Positions 1 to 7,906 of a DNA stretch of 64,000 nucleotides are shown in pieces. Position 1 is the stretch's first letter. Each line of letters opens with the position of its first letter. The DNA is from CAVZZG01 sp963779685 (GTDB lineage: Bacteria > Actinomycetota > Thermoleophilia > Gaiellales > F1-60-MAGs149). The position numbers and the translations under genes are program-made. The stretch spans positions 1,397,941 to 1,461,940 of the forward strand of contig CAVZZG010000001.1 of assembly GCA_963779685.1 (NCBI GenBank), given 5' to 3'. The notes under the pieces were generated by a model. That model was not told the origin of the DNA and searched no databases. It saw only the letters and a list, made by a program, of their open reading frames with translations.

Positions 1-1
1 C

Positions 2-982
2 GAGCAGATTCCGGCGAGCGATCCGATCAGGGTCGGCTCGGCCCTGCTCATCGATCGCATCACCGGGCCGGGGCGTGGGCGCGAAGGTGCGATCTCGGTG
101 CTGATCCGGGCCCCCGACGCGAAGCTGGCGGCACTCGCGCCGTCGGCCGAGGCGCTCGCGAAGCGCATCGCGACCATCCCCCACATCGCGTCGGCCATCG
201 TCGACTCGCCGCTGCCCGGCGCCCTCGTGATCATCGCCCAGACCGACGTCGACCCGGAAGGCGTGACCTCGACCGACGCCGTCATACCCGCGGTTCGCCG
301 CCTCGTCTCGGGCGATCCGATCGCCTCCCGGGCGACGGTGGACGTCGGGGGTGTCGGCGCGTTCCAACGCGACCTCAACCAGGAGGTCGGCGGCGACCTC
401 TGGAAGATCATCGTGGTCGTGGTCGTGCTCGCCTACCTGGTGCTGCTCGTGCTCCTGCGCAGCGTCGTCCTGCCACTCAAGGCGGTGATCCTGAACCTGC
501 TGTCGATCGGCGCCGCGTACGGCGTCGTGGTCATGATCTTCCAGTGGGGGTGGCTCGACTTCACCGGCTTCCACTCGCTCGGCCACATCGGCACCCTCAA
601 CCCGCCGTTGATCCTCGCCATCACCTTCGGCCTCTCCATGGACTACGAGGTGTTCCTGCTCTCGCGGATCAAGGAGCGCTACGAGGTGCACGGATCGAAC
701 GAGCGCGCCGTCGCCGAGGGAATCGCCTCCAGTGCGCGGCTGATCACCTCGGCCGCCGCGATCATGGCGATCGTGTTCGGCGCGTTCGTGCTGACCGGGC
801 TGCCCTCGATCAAGGAGATCGGGCTGGGCCTCGCCGTGGCGATCGTCATCGACGCCACGATCACCCGCCTGATCCTCGTCCCGGCCACGATGCGTCTCCT
901 CGGCGACTGGAACTGGTGGCTCCCGGCCTGGCTCGGCCGGCTGCTGCCACACGTCGCCCACGAGACCACCCGACCGCTTTGA
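2..982 (+). CDS. MMPL/RND-family transporter, C-terminal part (5' truncated)
   Basis: The frame is open from the window edge, so only the last 326 residues are seen. They match the C-terminal half of MMPL (RND-type) membrane transporters: a soluble stretch of about 130 residues, then a run of membrane helices that begins with a Val-rich segment near base 410. The family motif SMDYEVFLLSRI lies near base 640, followed by the helix pair ending IGLGLAVAIVIDATITRLIL and a short Trp-rich tail. Family members export lipids or hydrophobic compounds using the proton gradient; the substrate here cannot be told. The next gene starts about 70 bases later. The call is firm at family level only. Confidence 0.9.
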   Translation, partial: EQIPASDPIRVGSALLIDRITGPGRGREGAISVLIRAPDAKLAALAPSAEALAKRIATIPHIASAIVDSPLPGALVIIAQTDVDPEGVTSTDAVIPAVRRLVSGDPIASRATVDVGGVGAFQRDLNQEVGGDLWKIIVVVVVLAYLVLLVLLRSVVLPLKAVILNLLSIGAAYGVVVMIFQWGWLDFTGFHSLGHIGTLNPPLILAITFGLSMDYEVFLLSRIKERYEVHGSNERAVAEGIASSARLITSAAAIMAIVFGAFVLTGLPSIKEIGLGLAVAIVIDATITRLILVPATMRLLGDWNWWLPAWLGRLLPHVAHETTRPL

Positions 983-998
983 CGCCGGGTTAGGCGTC
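981..998 (+). terminator. weak hairpin at the end of the MMPL gene
   Basis: A perfect six-base stem (GACGCC / GGCGTC) with a six-base loop overlaps the stop codon. There is no T-run, so its role as a terminator is only possible. Confidence 0.3.
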
Positions 999-1053
999 CG
1001 TTACGCCGGCTGCGAGCGGCCATCTCCGGCCGTTTCGGTGGCACGATGCGGGA

Positions 1054-1533
1054 GTGACCTCCGCCGACGTTGCCTGGATGCTCTACCGCCAGGGCCCTGC
1101 CCGGAGCGACGAGGCAGCCGAGCTGGCGTGGGGGATCGTGCTCGACGAGCGCACGCCCGGCGACGACCTCGCCAAGGCCGGCACGCTGCTGTTCGCGATC
1201 GGCCGGTACGACCAGGCCGACCGGGCGCGGTCGGCGGCGATCGAGGCAGGGGCTGCCCCCGAGCTGATCGCGTACCTCGACACCGCCTGCACGCTGCGCG
1301 ACGGGGACGGCAGGGCTGCGCGCCGCGTGCTCGGCACCCATCTCTCGTCGGTCTGCGGGCCGCTGCATCTCGACATGCCATGGCTCGCGGCCGAGATCGG
1401 TGCGCCTCGCCTTGCCTGGCGGGCCGCCCGGCGAGCGGGCGAGTCGCGACCGCGATCGGCCGGATGGGCCATCCGCGCCGCTGCCCACCGCGCGCCGCGT
1501 CGGGTCTGCAATCCGGGCAACTGCGCGTTCTGA
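1054..1533 (+). CDS. hypothetical protein, helical-repeat-like
   Basis: A 159-residue protein that I do not recognise. It starts at a GTG and is rich in Ala and Arg. Residues 5-100 look like paired amphipathic helices of TPR type (AGTLLFAIGRYDQADRARSA is typical of such a repeat). The C-terminus is basic and ends in two cysteines (residues about 152-157). There is no signal peptide or membrane segment. It stands alone between the MMPL gene and etfB, with about 50 bases before etfB. Overlapping shadow frames are long here because of high GC, so the assignment rests on position and protein-like composition. Confidence 0.6.
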   Translation: MTSADVAWMLYRQGPARSDEAAELAWGIVLDERTPGDDLAKAGTLLFAIGRYDQADRARSAAIEAGAAPELIAYLDTACTLRDGDGRAARRVLGTHLSSVCGPLHLDMPWLAAEIGAPRLAWRAARRAGESRPRSAGWAIRAAAHRAPRRVCNPGNCAF

Positions 1534-1569
1534 GCCCTCGCCGATCGTAGACTTCCGCGGCACTCGTCC

Positions 1570-1575
1570 AGGAGG
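1570..1575 (+). promoter_or_regulatory. Shine-Dalgarno of etfB
   Basis: AGGAGG lies nine bases before the etfB ATG. A TAGACT hexamer at 1548-1553 could be its -10 box. This is one of the few clear Shine-Dalgarno sites in the window. Confidence 0.6.
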
Positions 1576-1584
1576 GTCCGCGGC

Positions 1585-2370
1585 ATGAAGATCGCGATCT
1601 GTGTCAAGGAAGTGCCCGACCCGACCGCCGAGAAGCGGATCGACCCCGGCACGAACCGTCTCGTCCGCTCGGGCGAGAACACCCTGAACCCGTACGACCG
1701 CCACGCCATCGAGGAGGCGGTCAGGCTCAAGGAGGGTCCGGCGCCCGACGCCGAGATCACCATCGTCCTGATGGGCCCGGCGTCGTCGTCCCGCACGGTC
1801 GACAAGGCGCTCGCCCAGGGCGGCGACCGGTCGGTGCACCTCGCCGACGTCGCACTGGAAGGCTCCGACCTCATCGCCACGAGCCGCGCCCTGGCCGAGG
1901 TGCTGCGGCGCGACGCCTACGACCTGGTGCTGTTCGGCCAGCAGGCCTCGGACTCCGAGTGCTACGTGATGGCCGCCGCGGTGGCAGAGCGACTCGGGCG
2001 CCCCTGCGTGTCGCAGGTCGCCCATCTCGAGCTCTCGAGCGGTGCCGCGACGGTGAAGCGGCAGGTCGAGACGGGCTATGACACGATCTCGGTGCCGCTG
2101 CCGGCCGTGCTGTCGGTCTCCGATGCGATCAACGAGCCGCGGTACCCGTCGCTGCCGGCCATCATGGGCGCCAAGCGCAAGCCCCACGAGGTGCTCTCCG
2201 CGGCCGATGTCGGCCTGGACGGCTCCCAGATCGGCGAGACCGGCTCCCGCACGCGCGTCCACGACCTCTCGAAGCCGCCGTCGCGCGGCGCGAGCATCAA
2301 GATCGAGGACGACGGTTCCGCAGCCGAGCAGATCCTGGCGTTCCTCGTCGAGCAGAAGGTGGTGGCCTGA
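1585..2370 (+). CDS. etfB: electron transfer flavoprotein, beta subunit
   Basis: A 261-residue protein, normal length for EtfB. The start MKIAICVKEVPDP and the segment NPYDRHAIEEAVRLKE are typical of the family. The region near residue 115 (FGQQASDSE) belongs to the AMP-binding fold. With EtfA it forms the FAD/AMP heterodimer that takes electrons from flavin dehydrogenases, such as acyl-CoA, dimethylglycine or sarcosine dehydrogenases, to the quinone pool. The start is a strong ATG with a Shine-Dalgarno. Its stop overlaps the etfA start by one base (TGATG), so the two are translationally coupled. Confidence 0.95.
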   Translation: MKIAICVKEVPDPTAEKRIDPGTNRLVRSGENTLNPYDRHAIEEAVRLKEGPAPDAEITIVLMGPASSSRTVDKALAQGGDRSVHLADVALEGSDLIATSRALAEVLRRDAYDLVLFGQQASDSECYVMAAAVAERLGRPCVSQVAHLELSSGAATVKRQVETGYDTISVPLPAVLSVSDAINEPRYPSLPAIMGAKRKPHEVLSAADVGLDGSQIGETGSRTRVHDLSKPPSRGASIKIEDDGSAAEQILAFLVEQKVVA

Positions 2371-3341
2371 TGGCAGGCGTGCTGGTCTTCGCCGAGCTCC
2401 AGAGCGGTGCGTTCGCGAAAGGCTCGCTCGGCCTGCTGGAGGAGGGTGCCCGGCTGGGCGCCGCCCTCGGACAGCCGGTGCATGCGGTGGTCTGCGGCGA
2501 TGCCGATGACGCCCTGGCCGGCTCGCTCGGTGCCCACGGCGCGGCGGTCGTGCACGTCGCGTCCGGCGCCGAGTTCGGCCTCGCGCAGCCCGTGGTGGAC
2601 GCGATCGCCGAGCTGGCGGGCAGCGAGGGCTCCACGACGCTGCTCTTCGGGGCATCGATCCTGGCCTCCGATGTCGCCGCCGCGGTCGCGGTCCGGCTCG
2701 ACGCCGGACTCGTGATCGATGCGGTCGAGCTGCACGCCGAGGATGGCGCGCTCGTCACCCGGCGAGCCGGCCTCGGTGACTCGGTGCTCGCGCACTGCGG
2801 CTTCACGACGCCCGTCGGCGTGGTCGTGACCCGCGCGAACTCGTACGCCGCGACCGAGGACGCCACCGGGCCGGCGGCCGAGGTGCGCCGCTTCACGCCG
2901 ACGTTGCGCGACTACTCGACCCTGGCCCGGATAGCGGGCCACGAGGAGGCTGTCGCCTCCGGCGTCGACATCGGCGAGGCCGACGTCCTGGTCGGCGGCG
3001 GACGCGGTCTCGGCAAGCCGGAGAACTTCAAGCTGTGCGAGGACCTGGCCGCCGCCCTCGGGGGAGCGGTCGCCGCCACCCGGGCGGTCGTCGACGCGGG
3101 CTGGTATCCCTACTCGACCCAGGTCGGGCAGACCGGCAAGACCGTGGCCCCGCGGCTGTACATCGCGTGCGGGATCTCCGGGGCGATCCAGCACAAGGTC
3201 GGCATGCAGGGCTCCAGCGTGATCGTGGCGATCAACAAGGACGCCAACGCCCCGATCTTCGACTTCGCCGACTTCGGCGTGGTCGGCGACGTCCACGCCG
3301 TGCTGCCGAAGCTGACCGAGCTGGTGCGTGCCCGGGGTTGA
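2370..3341 (+). CDS. etfA: electron transfer flavoprotein, alpha subunit
   Basis: A 323-residue protein with the usual EtfA layout: an N-terminal alpha/beta domain, then the FAD-binding C-terminal domain. The C-terminal signature is clear, with GQTGKTVAPRLYIACGISGA followed by IQHKVGMQGS and the INKDANAPIFDFADFGVVGD segment. It holds the FAD that passes electrons from a partner dehydrogenase to ETF:quinone oxidoreductase. It overlaps etfB upstream by one base and the GGT-like gene downstream by 14 bases. No acyl-CoA dehydrogenase is next to it, so the electron donor is not fixed by context; the divergent sox-type enzyme about 3 kb away is a candidate. Confidence 0.95.
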   Translation: MAGVLVFAELQSGAFAKGSLGLLEEGARLGAALGQPVHAVVCGDADDALAGSLGAHGAAVVHVASGAEFGLAQPVVDAIAELAGSEGSTTLLFGASILASDVAAAVAVRLDAGLVIDAVELHAEDGALVTRRAGLGDSVLAHCGFTTPVGVVVTRANSYAATEDATGPAAEVRRFTPTLRDYSTLARIAGHEEAVASGVDIGEADVLVGGGRGLGKPENFKLCEDLAAALGGAVAATRAVVDAGWYPYSTQVGQTGKTVAPRLYIACGISGAIQHKVGMQGSSVIVAINKDANAPIFDFADFGVVGDVHAVLPKLTELVRARG

Positions 3342-4824
3342 GATCGTCACCCGCCGTGGCATGGCGGCGACCAGCCACCCGCTCGCCACGCGGGCGGCGG
3401 TGCGGATGCTCGAGGCGGGTGGCAACGCGTGTGACGCCGCGGTCGCCGCCGCGGCCGTGCTGTGCGTCTGCGAGCCGATGTCCACCGGCGTGGGTGGCGA
3501 CTGCTTCGCCATCGTGCATCGCGACGGCACCCTGCACGGGCTCAACTCGTCGGGCCGCGCGCCGATGTCGGCCGACCCGGAGGCGCTCGCCGAGATGCCC
3601 GTCTCCGGTCCCCGGAGCACCACCGTGCCCGGCGCCGTCGCGGGGTGGCAGGCGCTGCTGGAGCGCCACGGCACGATGTCGCTCGAACGCTGCCTGGCCG
3701 ACGCCATCGACGCCGCCGAGGGCGGCTTCGCGGTCACGCCGGTGATCGCGCGCGCCTGGGCGAAGCCGGAGACGCCACTCACGGGCGAGGCGGCCGAGCT
3801 GCTGCTGCCCGCGCCGACGGTTGGCGCGGTCGTTCGCATGCCGCTGCTGGCCGCGACCCTGCGGCGGATCGCGGAGCAGGGGCCGGACGGGTTCTACCGC
3901 GGCCCGATCGCGGACGCGATCTGCGCCGTCTCGTGGCTCGAGCCCGCCGACCTCGCCGCCCACCGGGCCGACTGGGTCGAGCCGCTCGTGGTCGGCCAGG
4001 TCGCCGAGCTGCCGCCGAACGGCCAGGGCGCCGCGGCGCTGCAGGCGATCGGCATCGCGGACGGGTTCGACCAGGCGTCGCTGCCGGAGGTCGACCGCGT
4101 CCACGTCCAGGTGGAGGCCATGAAGCTCGCGTTCGCCGACGCCTACCGCTACATCGCCGACGAGCCGCTGCCGGCGGGGTATCTCGACGACGCCTACCTC
4201 GCCGACCGGCGGGCGCTCATCGACCTCGGCCGCGCGGCCTCGCCGGCGGCGGGCTCGCTGCCGCGGGGCGGGACGGTGTACCTGTGCGTCGTCGACGAGC
4301 ACCGCACGGCCTGCTCGTTCATCCAGAGCCTCTACTACGGCTTCGGCTCGGGCGTGGCCGCGCCCGGTACCGGGGTGGTGCTGCAGAACCGGGCCTTCTG
4401 CTTCACGCTCGAGCCAGGCCATCCGAACCGCCTGGCACCGGGCCGGCGCCCGTTCCACACCATCATCCCCGGCATGCTGCTCGACGCCGACGGCGGCCTG
4501 CTCGGGCCCTTCGGTGTGATGGGCGGGCACGTCCAGGCGCCGGGTCACCTGCAGGTGTCCACGCACATCCTGCGCGGGGGGCTCGACCCCCAGGCCGCGC
4601 TCGACGCGCCCCGCTGGCGGCTCGACCGCGATGACGACGGCTGGCTGCTCTGCCTCGAGCCGGGCCTCTGGCCGATCGCCGACGAGCTCGAGCGCCGTGG
4701 GCACCGCCTCTGGCGCGATCCCGACCCGGGCGGGTACGGTGGCGGCCAGGCGATCCTCGTCCGCGGCGACGCGCTGATCGGAGGCTCCGAGCCCCGCAAG
4801 GACGGCCAGGCGGCCGGCTACTGA
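3328..4824 (+). CDS. gamma-glutamyltransferase-family Ntn hydrolase
   Basis: A 498-residue protein starting at a GTG inside the etfA 3' end. N-terminal features are those of the GGT family: HPLATRAAVRMLEAGGNACDA, then the MSTGVGGDCFA segment. The self-cleavage nucleophile is Thr316, in GGTVYLCVVDEH. After it come the conserved Gly-rich stretch and FHTIIPGMLL, also typical. GGTs cleave gamma-glutamyl bonds, as in glutathione; the wider family includes cephalosporin acylase-like and capsule enzymes. No signal peptide is visible, so it should stay in the cytoplasm, unlike classical periplasmic GGT. Coupling to etfBA is notable but unexplained. Confidence 0.88.
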   Translation: MPGVEIVTRRGMAATSHPLATRAAVRMLEAGGNACDAAVAAAAVLCVCEPMSTGVGGDCFAIVHRDGTLHGLNSSGRAPMSADPEALAEMPVSGPRSTTVPGAVAGWQALLERHGTMSLERCLADAIDAAEGGFAVTPVIARAWAKPETPLTGEAAELLLPAPTVGAVVRMPLLAATLRRIAEQGPDGFYRGPIADAICAVSWLEPADLAAHRADWVEPLVVGQVAELPPNGQGAAALQAIGIADGFDQASLPEVDRVHVQVEAMKLAFADAYRYIADEPLPAGYLDDAYLADRRALIDLGRAASPAAGSLPRGGTVYLCVVDEHRTACSFIQSLYYGFGSGVAAPGTGVVLQNRAFCFTLEPGHPNRLAPGRRPFHTIIPGMLLDADGGLLGPFGVMGGHVQAPGHLQVSTHILRGGLDPQAALDAPRWRLDRDDDGWLLCLEPGLWPIADELERRGHRLWRDPDPGGYGGGQAILVRGDALIGGSEPRKDGQAAGY

Positions 4825-4848
4825 GCGTTCAGAGCTGATTGAGGCTCT

Positions 4849-6192
4849 TCAGCGCCGGTCGGCGCGGAAGAGGACGTAGCCGTACATGTTCGCGACGTCG
4901 ACGAGGCCGTCGGCGTTGCGCAGGAACAGCAGGAACTCTCCGGCGCCGCGTCCCTCCTCGATCCTGTACCGGTCGGGATCATCGGTGGCAGTGAGCCGGT
5001 ACGGGATGCCCTCGTGCACCAGGTGGAGGGCGTCGTCGCGCCACTCGACGGTGGCGGTGCTTCCCTCGGGCGGCGAGTCGTAGCGACCGATCAGGTCGCG
5101 CTGGTGCGGCGACGGCGCCGCCGGCGGTCGCTGCGGTGCCGCGGCCGGCCGGGAGCGACCGTCCTCGAGGACGGTCGCGAGCAGGTCGGCGGCGAGGGCC
5201 GGCGCGTCGCCGATGCCGTTCAGCAGGGCGATCGCGGCTGCGCCGTCGGCAGGGCTCATGACGAGCGACGTGATGAAGCCGTCGAGGCCGCCGGCGTGCC
5301 CGACGAACCAGTCGTCGCCCTTCGCCCTCCAGTACCAGCACAGCCCCTGCAGCTCGTGCATGTCGTCCCCGACGATCCAGCGGCGCCACATCTCGTGGCG
5401 CGTCCGCCGCGCCAGCAGGTCGTCCCGGTCGGAGAGCTGGAACACCGCCCAGCGGGCGAGGTCACCGACGCACGACCAGAGGCCGCCGTCCGCCTCGAAG
5501 TCGCGGGAGTCGAGCACCCGGGCCGGGCCGAGCGCGTCCGACCAGGCGCGGCCGTCGTAGCCGACCGCGCAGCGCCCGGCGAGGTCGCCCTCGGGCAGGA
5601 AGGTGGTGGACGTCATACCGAGGGGATCGAGCAGGCACGCGCGGGCGTGCTCCATGAATGGCTGCCCCGACACGCGTTCCACGATCGCACCGAGGAGCTG
5701 GAAGCCGATGTTCGAGTACTTCGACGACGTGTCCGGTGGGATCACGACGCGGACGCGCGGCAGCTGCTCGATGAGCTCGGCGATCGAGCCCCAGCGCTCC
5801 ACCCGGGGATCGTCGATGGGATGCTCGCCCTGCAGGCCCGACGTGTGGAGGAGGAGCCGGCGGACCGTGACGTCCTCGATCGGGCCGAACGGGTTGGAGA
5901 TCGCCGCCGCCTCGGGAACGAATCGCACTAGCGGATCATCCAGCCGCAGGAGCCCGCGGTCGCGCAGCTGCATCACCGCGGACGCGGTGAACGTCTTCGA
6001 GATCGACGCGATCCGGTAGAGGGTCTGCGCGTCCGGCCGGCGGCCGGACGCGCGATCGGCGAAGCCGTAGCCATGGCTCCAGACGAGTTCGCCGTCGCAG
6101 ATCACACCCGCCGAACAGCCGGGGAGCCGGTGCTCCGTCACGAACGCGCCGACGCGCTGCTCGAGGCTGCGCGTTGTCGCAGTGGCGAGCAT
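4849..6192 (-). CDS. serine hydrolase, class C beta-lactamase/DD-peptidase family
   Basis: A 447-residue protein with the serine beta-lactamase fold. The catalytic SxxK is S63-I-S-K66, the second motif is Y159-S-N161, and a HAGG motif stands in for the KTG box, as in EstB-type esterases and D-aminopeptidases. The last ~120 residues form a separate small domain. The longer frame upstream is spurious: the ATG at 6192 overlaps the soxB stop by one base (TGATG), which fixes the start. No signal peptide is seen, so a cytoplasmic esterase, amidase or peptidase role is more likely than beta-lactam resistance. It is the last gene of the sox-type operon. Confidence 0.88.
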   Translation of the reverse strand: MLATATTRSLEQRVGAFVTEHRLPGCSAGVICDGELVWSHGYGFADRASGRRPDAQTLYRIASISKTFTASAVMQLRDRGLLRLDDPLVRFVPEAAAISNPFGPIEDVTVRRLLLHTSGLQGEHPIDDPRVERWGSIAELIEQLPRVRVVIPPDTSSKYSNIGFQLLGAIVERVSGQPFMEHARACLLDPLGMTSTTFLPEGDLAGRCAVGYDGRAWSDALGPARVLDSRDFEADGGLWSCVGDLARWAVFQLSDRDDLLARRTRHEMWRRWIVGDDMHELQGLCWYWRAKGDDWFVGHAGGLDGFITSLVMSPADGAAAIALLNGIGDAPALAADLLATVLEDGRSRPAAAPQRPPAAPSPHQRDLIGRYDSPPEGSTATVEWRDDALHLVHEGIPYRLTATDDPDRYRIEEGRGAGEFLLFLRNADGLVDVANMYGYVLFRADRR

Positions 6193-7406
6193 CAGTGGGA
6201 GACCGAGGCGGCTGCCTTCTCCGGCACGAGCTGCTCGTCGGCGAACCGCGAGAGCCGGAAGTCCGCGATCAGCTCGGGCACCTTCCTGGTCGCCGCCAGC
6301 TCGGCCATCGTCTCTCCGCAGACGGCGGTGGCCTTGAACCCCCACGTTCCCCAGCCGGCATCGAGGTAGAAGTTCTCGACGCCGGTCTCACCCATGATGG
6401 GCGAGTAGTCGGGAGTCATGTCGCAGTATCCGGTCCACTGGCGCATGATCTTGAGGCGGGCCAGGAACGGGACGAGGTCGAGGGCGTTGGCGACCGAGTG
6501 CTGGACGAAGGTGAACGTGGAACGCAGGTTGTAGGTGGTGTACGGCTCGATCTCCGAGCCGATCAGGAACTCGCCGCGGTCCGTCTGCGAGACGTAGACG
6601 TGGAGGTTCGCCGAGACGAGGATCTTGTGGAGCATCGGCTTGACCGGCTCCGTCACGAACGCCTGCAGCGGGTGGTTCGTGATCGGCGTGCGGACGCCCG
6701 CCATGTCGCAGATCTGGGTCGTCCAGCCGGCGACGGCCGATATCACGACGCCGGCCGCGATCGGCCCCTGGTTCGTCTCGACGCCGGTGCAGCGGCCGTT
6801 CGCGTCCCGGGTGATGCCGGTCACCTCGACGCCCTGGTGCAACTCGACGCCCTGCCGGTAGGCGCCGCTGGCATACCCCCAGCAGACCGCATCGTGCCGG
6901 AGCACCGCGCCGGGCGGGTGGTACAGCGCCGCCTGGATCGGGTACGCGACGTTCGGCGAGAGGTTCAGCTCGGGGCACAGCTCGGCGATCTCGTCGCGGC
7001 GGATCAGGCGCGAGTTCACGCCCAGCAGGCGGTTCGTCTCCGCCCGCTCGCGCTGCACGCGCACCGACGAGTCGGTGTGGGCCAACGTGAAGTGGCCGAG
7101 GGTCGACAGCATCATGTTGATGTCGACCTCCTGCGAGAGGCCGCGGTAGAGCTCCATCGACCGCTCGTAGAACCGGATGCCCTGCGGCGTGCGGTAGTTG
7201 GAGCGGATGATGGTGGTGTTGCGGCCGGTGCCGCCGGCGCCGAGGTAGTTCTTCTCGAGCACGGCGACGTTCTTGATGCCGTGGTTCTTCGCCAGGTAGT
7301 AGGCGGTCGCGCAGCCGTGGCCGCCGCCGCCGATGATGACGACGTCGTAGGACTTCTTGAGGTCGGTGCGCTTCCACCACGTGCGACCGCGGAACAGACC
7401 ACTCAT
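6192..7406 (-). CDS. soxB: sarcosine oxidase-type beta subunit (FAD amine oxidase)
   Basis: A 404-residue FAD-dependent amine oxidase. After a short lead the N-terminal Rossmann motif reads YDVVIIGGGGHGCATAYYLA. GAGGTGRNTTIIRSNY and the C-terminal GETGVENFYLDAGWGTWGFK are typical of SoxB, the subunit that demethylates sarcosine (N-methylglycine) with a covalent FMN shared with the alpha subunit. The ATG at 7406 overlaps the soxG stop (ATGA). A longer frame to 7865 is spurious. Related enzymes with the same subunits act on N-methylglutamate or opines, so the exact substrate is open. Confidence 0.92.
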   Translation of the reverse strand: MSGLFRGRTWWKRTDLKKSYDVVIIGGGGHGCATAYYLAKNHGIKNVAVLEKNYLGAGGTGRNTTIIRSNYRTPQGIRFYERSMELYRGLSQEVDINMMLSTLGHFTLAHTDSSVRVQRERAETNRLLGVNSRLIRRDEIAELCPELNLSPNVAYPIQAALYHPPGAVLRHDAVCWGYASGAYRQGVELHQGVEVTGITRDANGRCTGVETNQGPIAAGVVISAVAGWTTQICDMAGVRTPITNHPLQAFVTEPVKPMLHKILVSANLHVYVSQTDRGEFLIGSEIEPYTTYNLRSTFTFVQHSVANALDLVPFLARLKIMRQWTGYCDMTPDYSPIMGETGVENFYLDAGWGTWGFKATAVCGETMAELAATRKVPELIADFRLSRFADEQLVPEKAAASVSH

Positions 7407-7906
7407 GAGGCCACCCCCACCGGATCGTGTTCGGGCGCCGCCGTCACGTGCAGGCCGACGCCGTGGCCGGCGTGCTCGAGCCGTTCCATCACGTGCCGGG
7501 TGGTTTCCATGCCGGTCATGATGTCGATGCGGCCGGGGCGGCGGAACGCCTTGGTGGCGACGTCGCACACCCGCCCCATGAAGAACCGGCCCGGCTCGGC
7601 CGCGTCGGGCAGGGGCACCATCGACACCCGGCAGAAGACGTCTTCGGCACCGGGGCCGGCGATGGTGAAGAACGACCAGCCATCGGTGTGGTCGACGACC
7701 AGGGCCCGCGCGCCGAGCGGCGCCAGCGCCCCCTCGCAGTGCGCGACCATCGTGGCAGCCGTGCCGGGTGCGCCGACGAACACGACCTCGTCCGGGGCGA
7801 TCCGACCTCGCAGGGCGCCGGCCGGTGTCGCAAGTCCGTCGATCGCATCCGCCGGTGCGAAGCACCGCACCTTGGCGGCATCGTGGACGGCATAGAGGTC
7901 AGGCAC
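7403..7906 (-). CDS. soxG: sarcosine oxidase-type gamma subunit
   Basis: A 167-residue protein of SoxG size. It has the GcvT-like weak fold of the gamma subunit, with segments such as VVDHTDGWSFFTIAGPGAED and the final CDVATKAFRRPGRIDIM. The GTG at 7906 lies just inside the soxA stop (eight-base overlap), and its own stop overlaps soxB (ATGA). The gamma subunit stabilises the alpha-beta complex; its own chemistry is not known. Sequence identity in this family is low, so the call leans on position between soxA and soxB. Confidence 0.85.
   Translation of the reverse strand: MPDLYAVHDAAKVRCFAPADAIDGLATPAGALRGRIAPDEVVFVGAPGTAATMVAHCEGALAPLGARALVVDHTDGWSFFTIAGPGAEDVFCRVSMVPLPDAAEPGRFFMGRVCDVATKAFRRPGRIDIMTGMETTRHVMERLEHAGHGVGLHVTAAPEHDPVGVAS

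Noticed and set aside
4831..4848. Bidirectional terminator between the GGT-like and serine hydrolase genes
   Set aside because: Only a five-base stem with a long loop; too weak to claim.
6193..6345. Upstream extension of the serine hydrolase
   Set aside because: The 51 extra residues are a shadow of soxB; the ATG at 6192 is coupled to the soxB stop.
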